DNA from: Sporocytophaga myxococcoides
GTDB taxonomy: Bacteria; Bacteroidota; Bacteroidia; Cytophagales; Cytophagaceae
Length of the DNA: 64,000 bases
Direction of reading: 5' to 3'
NCBI RefSeq assembly: GCF_000775915.1
Contig: NZ_BBLT01000005.1
Coordinates: forward strand, 248,001-312,000
In this document: positions 57,601-62,920 of the stretch, piece by piece
Layout: each line of letters opens with the position of its first letter
Numbering within the stretch: position 1 is the first letter of the stretch
Made by a program: the position numbers and the translations under genes
Notes under the pieces: model-generated
What the model was told of the DNA's origin: nothing
The model's database searches: none
What the model saw: the letters and a program-made list of their open reading frames with translations, nothing else

Positions 57601-59953
57601 GGATATCTCAAAGAGAGTTATCAGTTCTGATTACTTATACGCTTCTCCAAGACGGGTAAACCATCTCTCTGCCAACGGAGGAGCTGTTGAATTGGATGCT
57701 GCGAATGAAATTAAAGCATCCAATTCAACCAAGTCCATTTTTGCGAAAGCTCCTAACGATGTGGATCGTTACTACCTGGTTACAGGAAAAGATGGTAATC
57801 TGTATTACAATACCATTTCTTTCTCCAATGGCACACCAGCCATCACTTCTGCAGAGAAGAATATCCCTATTAAGATTGCCAATAAGGGGGGCAATCTGAT
57901 GTATGATAAAGACAGAAACAAATATGCACTGGCGGTATATAACGATGTCTATGGAGAAAAGAGAAACAAACTCTTTGTAGCTATTCTGAACAGTCAGAGA
58001 ATTGGTTTATATGCCTGCGATATTCTGGAGACTGGTTTAGGAGAAGCGGTGCTTGTAAAAGAGTTTAAGGACAACTATTGTGATGGGGCATGTGCTGAAA
58101 TCACTTCAGCAAACAACAAGATAGATCTGGGTGAAATGCATATTTCTCCACTTGGTGATAAACTGGCCCTGAATATCATGGCAGGTGAGGAAGTGGCTTA
58201 CAGCAATAATGTGGCAAGCAGAATGGAATTCTTCAATCTTGCCAATGCTGCAAACGGGTTGAGTGTTACTTATGACCGTTCCTATATTCTGAACAAGGAA
58301 AACAGGTATGTTTCCGGTACCAATGTGCGTACATCAAAAGGTGAAATTCTGTATGCAACCAAAACCATGAGTTTTGACTTTTCAAAAGATGGTAACTATA
58401 TTTATTATATTGAGCAGGCTTGTGATGCCGGTCAGATAGAGAACTGTCACTATTCAACGGGCTGTCCTAATAGCAACTGTCGCAAGAGTATTCTTAAAAG
58501 ATTCAACTGTTCGACTTATGCGAACTGGGAAACTGTAAATCCTTCTTTTTACTATGACAAGAGGTATGAAACCGAACTGAGAAGGGCGGTAAATGGTAAA
58601 TTCTATATGAACAACCTTTATGCCAGCGCTCCGACTCAGTCATCTCTGGTAACATTTACCCATAATACCACGCTTGCCACAGTAACTGCGAGTCTGGGTA
58701 CTCAGTCGCTGTCTTCCGGTGCAAGTGCCTATGGATTGCCATTGCAGCCTTATAAAGTTTATAAGTCGTGCGCCTCAATCAACAACAACTTTGTTCTGGC
58801 AAGGGAAATTGGAAAGAGAAGTTACGAGCTGACAGACCATTTAGGAAACGTAAGGGCCGTATTGTCAGACATGCGTATCTGGAAAGACCTTACTTCAGAG
58901 GGTGGTAATGGAGACAATCTCTGCACCAATAATGAAATGCATACGGATGTAAAAGCCTTTACAGATTACTACGCATTTGGTATGCCTATGCCGGGAAGGA
59001 ACTATACAAGGAGTGGTGGTAAGTATAGGTATGGGTTTAATGGGAAGGAAAAGGATACAGAGTGGAATTCAGGTCAAATCTATGATTATGGGTTCAGGAT
59101 TTATGATCCTAGGATCGCGAAGTTTTTGAGCGTGGATCCTTTGGCGCCTGAATATCCATGGTATACGCCTTATCAGTTTGCTGGAAATACGCCAATTCAG
59201 GCTATAGATTTAGATGGGTTGGAAGAATACCACTATATAAGAACAAAAGACAAAGATGGCAAAACTGTATTAACATTTTCACACGAAAAGGATCTTGTTG
59301 ATATTGAGTGGAGTTTTCTAAATAATGGAATTCCTGGCCTTTGGTATAAGACAATAAAAAGTCAACGAAAAGTATATGTTGTCCATCAAACAGACGAGTT
59401 TTTTTATGAAGGTTGTGAGTGTATGAAACAGTACGATGAGGCGGTAGAATATAGTTCTCGAGACGCAGCAAACAAAGCTACAGATGAAGATTTTGATATA
59501 ACACGTGCAGATGTAATGTGGCGCGCCATGAATCAAGCTTGGATTGCTAAAAATGAAAGGATGGGATTCGGATCAGGAAGATCACCAGCATATAGACGAT
59601 GGGCTCAGCCAAGGCAGAAGTATAACTATGGAAAATTTAATAGTAATTATATGAATCATGAAGCCCAGATTAGACTAGATCTTAAAATTCCTAGCCATTG
59701 GGAATCAAAGGCCGAGAATTTTGGTGAAGGAATCAAATTTTATGATCCAGCAAACCCTAAATATACCCATATAAGAGTTTCACCAGGCCTCTACAGCTCG
59801 CCTTTTGAATCAAGTAGAGTTCCAAATGTAAAATGGTCTAGAGACGGAAGTCTTCTTGATGTTAATGGAGAACGAATTATTAAATCTGATGGACATGAAC
59901 AAAATAAGACACCTCAAGGACATATTCCATATACGCAATTCCAGTATAAATAA
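45635..59953 (+). CDS. Giant RHS polymorphic toxin with lectin and PA14 domains
   Basis: About 4772 residues from ATG 45635; a TTG at 45623 is the alternative. Signal peptide MIRNFLISLSLFLLTAYYTQ. Domains in order: a DUF6443-like N-terminal region (about 350-410), a CBM-like sandwich (about 810-970), PA14 number 1 (about 1080-1230), an L-type-lectin-like domain (about 1890-2126: DGIAFVLQNMG, SLAIEFDTYDNN), YD repeats (about 2210-2815), a propeller-like stretch, PA14 numbers 2-4 (about 3505-4005), and the RHS core (about 4390-4528: YELTDHLGNVRAVLSDMR, RIYDPRIAKFLSVDPL). A 243-residue tip follows. The tip ends HIRVSPG, then DGSLLDVNGERI and HIPYTQF, a pattern seen at the ends of other RHS/CdiA-type toxins. 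There is no type VI (PAAR) or type IX signal. It probably acts on competitor cells. Confidence 0.88.
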   Translation: MIRNFLISLSLFLLTAYYTQAQTVFPLTVQSQSFGVARIFSINTYKDADQVLSVDKRHLKIKSDLGDLYQLGSVDYAKAWDAKLSFTITAQDASNNTLKTYSIELITDEKAPEKTYFLDYTALEGKVTKFLMSTVTFTGSLVSLASPTNIKPRIVIDQDDQVSYNTQSKYSYAEIIPSNLNAAKIVNTTSSEVIGATFSWTLQSPKQYFKEFDLEILKVEPDQTGAITLDWNKASSIEIVSDAISKTTNGSGLTVFNYPMVLAEGTGYYFWRVRPIGNYYPGGRADFRNYGTWTNAPSVSGLYSISGTTYSASKQNNLNTANSINGYYFYYTQFNDLINWSYSKVLTEGGRQSESMVFANGLRQVKQQQTKLFSTNQVIGVQNVYDYSGRPALKSLPAPVNNSFLGYKNNFFYNSSNKDYSAADFDDDVKIYSPSALSTGVGTPNSYYSDVNTTGFMGGYVPSAGGYPFLRDLFYRDATGRIYKQSAPGPEMRLKDGVDSRNIKTYYSAVAPEELIRVFGNEAPIDTTVYKVITSDPNKVNSVQYIGQNGKVLATCLSNSSATPNLDDIGNESSVTVTHTLDKSKSYSDNVSRQATSIAIDVPTQEIILDYEIDVKKFGLGCDDICWECDYKVEIEIKNTQYPQDPAKNVLISFNQFPDQIANSCSSSRSIILTNIPANEINLTCAGQTTVHGNFSNFKTTKKITLPEGSYTVEKRVYANNVNSAVANTNKETFLDQRISDLKKKREDWTASSNCCGPISVDLSKWSCDEDFYTDYCNPDNVNKIADLIAEYVNKEQAITLSSFVATLETPDLLENGTTYPLFTNISNTRDLTVAYSGKRSAKLTGGMAGPTITGIPVKHGDIYTASVFAYYTGALPTANLIIELFDGATKVKTFTNDGNTTGIPVTTSSLNTWSQIKLNSPIVIDLSSFANPSTATLKVRLFNASGSNTVWFDNLSIVGPEGKVTGGSTYKSRLQYAGANLLSNQYFTSGAPDLTKIRAFVSDMLTKGLTCKDIMDCFSKTGSIFMSNLAAMNNGQGPLYTIGADGFALTNPVQGYTFDYDYLKEAFTCLNYTIPLNGLKRSFYQNIGGKPASFSTLTPVYVDIDKFTSGGAKFQTTTFAENYVPSGAPSNIVGTANWGMVWEGQLLVPGNGSYTFTANADDAMRVYIDGKNLSTLDYWENAPSGAASRSQTITLSQGFHNLKIEYCNMTYTGSIKLTWQGPGVTSQVLGLTSVYQPGSADPCANYTNINVYNKCSGAAVSTSSILNIEIPCSSYTYTLPDERGLVEKNQIALNSYFIKDPNSSGYLPMYNYTVAQASAATCRSMLSITDQGNAQNLSSSDIQNRINQIQTKLIGECNNICDKKRGMFETAIDSYIIDLNAQYGKYSVDEEEWQTYEYLFPLTPKSCVIDYMVAQCKSQCNPESYFVDQSLIALAKTEASDPNYAANMQKFNDYVKNLSNKAYYDKLDQDKVALEQAMQQSAKFAPYKSDAANGYIQAGDVKEVQKDISQFISQALNRGVNYREVTGSYYNRTFGSYNVSPNWGVNSYPSTKYYVNQQVRDFAMHIPDGVDGNNQPQFKDKAFTAVVHTVWTQSCPSGACATDGSENTQDKWNDQLMEINITFLCPKSGQSYDASIAGFALRFDNSITGPVFNASSIVDIEKDLLKAYFDDAGLLHINLGPDLKNAIKNGGLNASSNVIHFYNCTLNDYSGALFFEYAVGAAGSSLTEKDYLWLQLKNPATNQQIYLFDEPLYWKPEYLGYPGGYHNLHNAIVNQINKAAGHHYQAEYLAAYNRIILKAPVGLIKGDQVGAIIEVGGTMPSTAFHDNYGNLSTPGMQRPGDMYNLIAQSYILPFSSYVKNTCDLKSVTQKSNCPYGYIPVGKNYPGISSSNFTFAGSAELHQNKIKLTGDYLPYDNHAGAAWSTTKKNLNQPFDMEFEVFLGCKDEKGADGIAFVLQNMGPNALGGSFHGIGYGEKKSVNEYNHNTGNYQTFPYEAPITPSLAIEFDTYDNNANYSHSDVLVSSDRAYDHISIVVNGNMLGPIATGPIQASSTSDNIEDCLPHRVRITWSGPSGNPANVLKVYFDGVLRATYANNLVASLFSGNSNVYWGWTGSTGGQSNTQWVRPAPSEGGCLACMKWVKPDEVITADETNIIINDCNSLKEEYVRNTVGDQLDKCLQAKISLLKENYKKACLTDLRDKLTLTYPLSYHHYTLYYYDRAGDLFKTVPPQGVDLMSATEISNVKDYRKTGMLPYTKLLPYHRLITTYTTNSLKQIISQSSPDAGDSNPDPDNNPYSPDDDNITKFWYNAAGQLILSQDPQQKVNSKYSYSKYDKLGRVIETGEITGFVPTFLAGYDEQIINQIWTNAGNFPNGISGVTKQEVVSNTYTVPANGITYNGMPQKNLRNRISVVAKDKVKTYFSYDPHGNVEWMIQELPEIGRKTIRYEYDLISNKVLKVYYQEGKPEQFIHRYEYDEDNRITKVYTSKDDQLWEKEANYKYYLHGPLARTEIGDDNIQGTDYVYTIEGYLKSINQPELLTISKDPGGDGSANTFLRDEFAMELGYYDGDYNRTGKNIGKGNSLDPYASVMTKANNSLYNGNISYIISSTRKGFNTSGQLSRYSALNIYRYDKLNRLKKSDLCDYTGYNGSWSSPSYNSYKETFNYDYNGNITSLIRRNMSGGIIDNLQYSYNQGAGGLLQNRLYHVHDGATFTSEGDIQGTTPFDYNSTPSTINNLNNYAYDLRGNLIKDVNEGITNITWNPYGKVNSVVKSGLTLQFVYDAMGNRVIKKELTGTQVKRATYYVRDASGNIMGVYGKNYDENTAKTNYSLDEIPIYGSSRIGQYNPELQVDNYSGYKDETSVINNSLSGSEGAEWLMTTSNGMRTLDFTSSGKVLSTNFETSADYRNPAIVLDGNNKLLLGAYCINGGTSWILIDKNKNRIPIPAGVNLPPLINNNGTPFFVRNPTDPDKYYFIFPPGPSGTTLREWNYIEVDAKDGKILSSAAQSLPGNHKFGFGMSVLTDANNNTRIYAYKQKDASKDVQIYSFDITSDGIGTPVLRSEVKRMDDYNISALCEMVTSSDNKKLALSLYVNTTLALSQDIVTWDLDPVSGELFNQKIYDVPSNTTPAGTPGNVLHVEYSQSSNYLYFTTNNSSASANVGRISVNDSNNSSLVDDFDNSRIATLAGSAGKLSVVSNPRQTTENPSANCASYTRTDQLYDWVKYNLPQKVNMYNKTIRLQVYDPNPPTNILINAQNIATLNANQWPNGIYGEYSAVTKTANAGKWQTLTFTVNTLNGTLSNNVDQLIIHFDPNSSAMNGKNLLFDKVEIINNSAVDNAGVPFYTASPGTGAIDIARTVEGKIIIGNGSASLSEITSPEAMTNALVAQGIQTGVATVSGSVYRSEFAKLVRASDFVMDICNTPVAKTELNHWIVSTESPSNGTSGATGLTFSGSSNPTVNPNTDDKALNLSHNVAVAEDQAGNEKLRFYVGETKEYNCPITVPPNVIPGLIGEYTNYQYGFFGEAFSKTVLTRLEPNINFNWGAESPDGPNGKVNKNDFTAWYIGYITIPATTEYTFYLNANKVAELYIDGNLQLSNNTIHPWYYDYYGWTFPQEISKKITLTAGDHAIKVFYKESDAVSSNKNASIQLLWQSSTISKQVVPASQFKTNNSTVETTLMYSKTGLIGEYFNNTIGVGKAVATRIDNQVNFTWQNNPAALGVYSDNFSVRWRGFIEIPQTGAYKFILNTDNTTDPILKIDGVVIATNATSSISLPNGATEYIYDKQTTGNLSSGSHTIEVFYKDGNEDATCKLSWEYGGNPRIIVPYTAFRPSTVTCNTKAIEHGLKAEYYNNYLLPSNDQTFIQSRTPDLTRIDKEVNFDLVYGSPNPGKYMPGIFTLETPLAPGVINWKLYMTRWTGQIYIPKDALYTFYLEANASKLYIDGVELTQMSYWGYGDPLERSQSKALSQGYHDIEIRYVDGDATSKVILKWSSPDISKRVISSDYLYASPRRVNHLSANGGAVELDAANEIKASNSTKSIFAKAPNDVDRYYLVTGKDGNLYYNTISFSNGTPAITSAEKNIPIKIANKGGNLMYDKDRNKYALAVYNDVYGEKRNKLFVAILNSQRIGLYACDILETGLGEAVLVKEFKDNYCDGACAEITSANNKIDLGEMHISPLGDKLALNIMAGEEVAYSNNVASRMEFFNLANAANGLSVTYDRSYILNKENRYVSGTNVRTSKGEILYATKTMSFDFSKDGNYIYYIEQACDAGQIENCHYSTGCPNSNCRKSILKRFNCSTYANWETVNPSFYYDKRYETELRRAVNGKFYMNNLYASAPTQSSLVTFTHNTTLATVTASLGTQSLSSGASAYGLPLQPYKVYKSCASINNNFVLAREIGKRSYELTDHLGNVRAVLSDMRIWKDLTSEGGNGDNLCTNNEMHTDVKAFTDYYAFGMPMPGRNYTRSGGKYRYGFNGKEKDTEWNSGQIYDYGFRIYDPRIAKFLSVDPLAPEYPWYTPYQFAGNTPIQAIDLDGLEEYHYIRTKDKDGKTVLTFSHEKDLVDIEWSFLNNGIPGLWYKTIKSQRKVYVVHQTDEFFYEGCECMKQYDEAVEYSSRDAANKATDEDFDITRADVMWRAMNQAWIAKNERMGFGSGRSPAYRRWAQPRQKYNYGKFNSNYMNHEAQIRLDLKIPSHWESKAENFGEGIKFYDPANPKYTHIRVSPGLYSSPFESSRVPNVKWSRDGSLLDVNGERIIKSDGHEQNKTPQGHIPYTQFQYK
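58462..59056 (+). repeat. RHS core duplication, copy 1
   Basis: These 595 bases of the giant gene recur at 61492-62086, offset by 3030 with no gaps; I count about 22 mismatches by eye, mostly at third codon positions. The repeat ends exactly at the GKEKD junction where the two toxin tips diverge. It is therefore the conserved core to which alternative tips are attached and through which they can be exchanged. Confidence 0.95.
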
Positions 59954-59960
59954 TTAAGAT

Positions 59961-60362
59961 ATGAATAGAGATAAAAATGTATTACTGAATGTATTAAATG
60001 TATTAAAAAGGATATCTGATGAAAATTTTATATCTAATTATTGGGGAAGAGCACGAGAAGGTAATAGCATAGTAATTAGTTGTGCAGAGGCTTTTGAAAT
60101 ACTTGATGATTTTTTTTTCTTTGAAATACTAAAGGAAAATTATGGAAATTGGAAAGAAATTGTAAACAACTTATCTTTCCAGGTTGTGAATGAACTTATA
60201 GTCCTTGCAAAACAGATAATTTCGTATGAAAATTATGAGCAAACTGCTGAGTTTTTATTAAAAGATTCAGAATGGAGGGAAATAATGAATACATCAAAAA
60301 GAGTTGCTCATATGTTGGAAAAAGAATTAAATGTAGAAAACGATTCAAGTTATCTTATATAA
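59961..60362 (+). CDS. Candidate immunity protein for the main RHS tip
   Basis: A 133-residue, acidic, helical, cytosolic protein with no signal peptide and no recognised family (VLLNVLNVLKRISDENFISN; GNWKEIVNNLSFQVVNELIV). It starts 7 bases after the stop of the giant RHS gene. A small unrelated gene in that place is the standard position for immunity to the tip, and the absence of a signal suggests that the tip acts in the cytosol. The assignment rests on position only. Confidence 0.6.
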   Translation: MNRDKNVLLNVLNVLKRISDENFISNYWGRAREGNSIVISCAEAFEILDDFFFFEILKENYGNWKEIVNNLSFQVVNELIVLAKQIISYENYEQTAEFLLKDSEWREIMNTSKRVAHMLEKELNVENDSSYLI

Positions 60363-60433
60363 GAATTTAATCAGTTAACCCCTTCTATGGCTAAGTCTGC
60401 TCTACGTTCCTGGGTATATCCCCCTTCTGGGTC

Positions 60434-60478
60434 AAGTCTATTGGTGGGTTTTCTGGCTGAAGTCTTTTGACTTCAGCC
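60434..60478 (+). repeat. Boundary repeat R2, copy 1, with hairpin
   Basis: The stretch AAGTCTATTGGTGG, then TTTTCTGGCTGAAGTC and TTTTGACTTCAG, recurs at 63487-63530. It holds an 8-bp hairpin CTGAAGTC/GACTTCAG. A second hairpin, GCAAGTC/GACTTGC, lies at 60490-60507. Each R2 copy follows a candidate immunity gene and precedes an intron-like element, so it marks the end of a tip-immunity cassette. Confidence 0.7.
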
Positions 60479-60545
60479 TACAAATGAAAGCAAGTCTATT
60501 GACTTGCGGTTTTTAAAGCAGACCGTTTAGCTAGCGTGCTGTGCT

Positions 60546-60780
60546 GTGTGCCGAGAATGAAAAGCGCTATTAAATAAAAGCTTTTCAAAGCTATATAAAA
60601 GATGAAGGTAGGCCCTTCGTTGTCGGTTTACAGCGCAGCATGTCCCGATATGTCGGGAAACAGCCAATAAACAACCTGCGGTGCTTCACAGTCAATGGTG
60701 AGGTATCGAGCGATCAGGGAAAAGGACCGCCAGCAGGCGGAGCATGTGAGAGTAATAGAGATGAATATAAGTGAACCATT
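60546..60780 (+). mobile_element. Group II intron-like 5' fragment, copy A (235 bases)
   Basis: It begins GTGTGCCGAG (group II introns begin GUGYG) and ends with GATGAATATAAGTGAACC, close to the GAUGAACGAAAGUGAACC that closes part C of domain I in many bacterial group II introns. The preceding CCGCCAGCAGGCGGAG hairpin also fits domain I. No domain V or reverse transcriptase follows, so this is a truncated copy. The same element occurs at 63541 (short) and 63769 (to the window end). Confidence 0.5.
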
Positions 60781-60865
60781 AAAGAATAATAGATATTGAA
60801 ATAGGCAGTTTGTTAGGCAGCAAAGCCTTCGAGCGCGTCAACAGATAATATGAATTATAATGCAA

Positions 60866-61267
60866 ATGAAAAAAGTAATATTTCTTATTTGTAGTTATGT
60901 CCTACTGCCATTGCTAGGCTTTGGCCAGGTGAAAATCATGGTTGGCTCGGAGCACCCAACTGCAAAAGGGGAATTGCAAAATTTTCTAAAGAAAAACGGA
61001 GAGCTTTTATTGGTCTATAAGAAGAGGGGAGCAATCATTCTTCAGAAATTTGACTCCAAACTTAATCTTGCCTCTCAGGATATGTATGAAGGATTTGTGG
61101 TGCCATTTGAGGTTCAATTATTATGCGAGTTGAATGGTAGATCTTTATTGTTCTATTCCTATTGCTTTGATGAGTTCAAGAAAGACCTGGTACTTGCTTA
61201 TCGGGAGGTTGATTTTTATAAGGGCAAATTTAAAGGGGAAGAACACCCTGCTAGCGCGCGTTTGTAA
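60866..61267 (+). pseudogene. Exported protein truncated at a palindrome
   Basis: The frame starts with a good signal peptide (MKKVIFLICSYVLLPLLGFG) and continues as strand-rich sequence (KKRGAIILQKFDSKLNLASQ; YSYCFDEFKKDLVLAYREVD). It then runs into a GC-rich palindrome whose bases encode the final ASARL and the stop. The last residues are thus not native, and the rest of the gene is missing. The beginning resembles exported propeller-type proteins, but no family is certain. It lies in the gap between the two tip cassettes and is probably debris from an earlier insertion. Confidence 0.6.
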
Positions 61268-61274
61268 CGCGTGC
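61250..61274. repeat. GC-rich palindrome, intact form of the intron target
   Basis: GCTAGCGCGCG, the loop TTTGTAA, then CGCGTGC form a 7-bp stem with one G-T pair. The left arm, AGCTAGCGCG or a variant, directly precedes GTGTGCC in all three intron-like copies (AGCTAGCGCG at 63531, AGCTAGCACGCG at 63757, TAGCTAGCGTGC at 60529), so this is probably the uninterrupted target site. Confidence 0.65.
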
Positions 61275-61491
61275 AATTTGTGGTAAAGAGGAAATTGGGA
61301 AGACTAAGGTTAGATCTCATTAAAGCGTTTTTGCATTTGTATACATGTATTAAATGATAGGAAGATGTTGGAGAAAAGGATAGTTTGTTTTAGATATTGT
61401 TGAAATGAATACGAGTGAATAAAAATAGATTTTATTCAGGATTAAAAAGTTCTTTGAAAGATTGAGAGTAAAGATTAAGAAATCAGAAAGA

Positions 61492-62086
61492 CTGTCCTAA
61501 TAGCAACTGTCGCAATAGCATTCTTAAAAGATTCAACTGCTCGACTTATGCGAACTGGGAAACTGTAAATCCTTCTTTCTACTATGACAAGAGGTTTGAA
61601 ACAGAGCTGAGAAGGGCGGTAAATGGTAAATTCTATATGAATAACCTTTATGCCAGCGCTCCGACTCAGTCATCTCTGGTAACATTTACCCATAATACCA
61701 CGCTTGCCACAGTAACTGCGAGTCTGGGTAGTCAGTCGCTGTCTTCCGGTGCAAGTGCTTATGGATTGCCATTGCAGCCTTATAAAGTTTATAAGTCGTG
61801 CGCCTCGATCAATAACAACTTTGTTCTGGCAAGGGAAATTGGAAAGAGAAGTTACGAGCTGACAGATCACCTAGGAAACGTAAGGGCCGTATTGTCAGAC
61901 ATGCGTATCTGGAAAGACCTTACTTCAGAGGGTGGTAATGGCGACAATCTCTGCACCAATAATGAAATGCATACGGATGTAAAAGCGTTTACAGATTACT
62001 ACGCATTTGGTATGCCGATGCCTGGAAGGAACTATACAAGGAGTGGCGGTAAGTATAGGTATGGGTTTAATGGGAAAGAGAAGGAT
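61492..62086 (+). repeat. RHS core duplication, copy 2
   Basis: The second copy of the segment at 58462-59056. It starts abruptly at CTGTCCTAATAGC with no signal peptide, promoter or ATG before it, and keeps the reading frame into a different toxin tip. The frame is open back to a stop at about 61469, and the first ATG is at 61637. Confidence 0.95.
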
Positions 62087-62908
62087 GATGAAATTAAAGG
62101 TAGTGGAAATAGTTATGACTTTGGGGCAAGGATTTATGATCCGAGGATAGCTAAATTTTTAAGTACAGATAAGTTTACTGGTAAATTCCCAGCTTTAAGC
62201 CCCTATATTTTTGCAGGGAACAATCCTATTTGGGCGATTGATAAAAACGGTGATTCTGCTGTTGTTTTTGGAACAAATGGTAAGTTTTTAAAAATTATTG
62301 ATAATGGAAAGCCTGGATATGTAGGAGTTTATATGAACCCAAAGTCTGGAGGAGGAAAGGATTTTGTAATATTTAACTTTAATGACCCTGAAGAGGATGT
62401 AAAAGCTATTCGTCAAGGAATAATTCTTAATGTTAAATTGGTTGATAAAACTTATATTGATTTGAAAGTAACGAAAAGTCTTCCTAAGGATTTAAATACA
62501 ATGTCTTATTTAGATAAGTTTTTTTATTTTAAAGATCAGGGTGCTCTTTTACTTGATATTGGTCTTGAATTATGCAGAAGTGAAGATGGCTACAAAAATA
62601 TATATATAGTAAATAATAAAGGTTATAATGTTGCTGACTTTGGAAATTTCTTGATTGGAAGGGCTGCAGGTAAGGCTAATATTGGCTTATTTATGATGAA
62701 AGCAGGGGGATATGTGAATCACCTTTTATACTCAAGGGATCAAGTGAATTCATGCTATGATAACCTCAATACAAACGAAGGCTATTATGATCCTGGTATT
62801 TTGGATTCAGATGGAGATCAACAAGCAATAGAGGATGGTTATAATTATCCCAACCCCTCTTCTGAAAAACCGGATCGATCTATCCTTCTTGAAAGACAGG
62901 GCTGGTAA
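61637..62908 (+). CDS. Displaced RHS core with polymorphic toxin type 44-like tip
   Basis: 423 residues from the first ATG, though the gene is probably silent as it stands. Residues 1-150 repeat the RHS core of the giant protein, followed by SYDFGARIYDPRIAKFLSTD and SPYIFAGNNPIWAIDKNG. The tip ends YNVADFGNFLIGRAAGKANI, then GLFMMKAGGYVNHLL, LDSDGDQQAIEDGYNY, matching the DFGNF-G-G-D-DQ-I-GY pattern I associate with polymorphic toxin type 44 (Ntox44). It lacks a signal peptide and the rest of the RHS shell. A lipoprotein candidate immunity gene follows by 12 bases. Confidence 0.8.
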   Translation: MNNLYASAPTQSSLVTFTHNTTLATVTASLGSQSLSSGASAYGLPLQPYKVYKSCASINNNFVLAREIGKRSYELTDHLGNVRAVLSDMRIWKDLTSEGGNGDNLCTNNEMHTDVKAFTDYYAFGMPMPGRNYTRSGGKYRYGFNGKEKDDEIKGSGNSYDFGARIYDPRIAKFLSTDKFTGKFPALSPYIFAGNNPIWAIDKNGDSAVVFGTNGKFLKIIDNGKPGYVGVYMNPKSGGGKDFVIFNFNDPEEDVKAIRQGIILNVKLVDKTYIDLKVTKSLPKDLNTMSYLDKFFYFKDQGALLLDIGLELCRSEDGYKNIYIVNNKGYNVADFGNFLIGRAAGKANIGLFMMKAGGYVNHLLYSRDQVNSCYDNLNTNEGYYDPGILDSDGDQQAIEDGYNYPNPSSEKPDRSILLERQGW

Positions 62909-62920
62909 ATATTCGTTAAT

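Noticed and set aside
60360-61490. CRISPR array or complete insertion sequence at the cassette border
   Set aside because: Repeats are few, of different types and not regularly spaced; no transposase or cas gene is present. The pattern fits intron-like fragments and hairpin repeats better.
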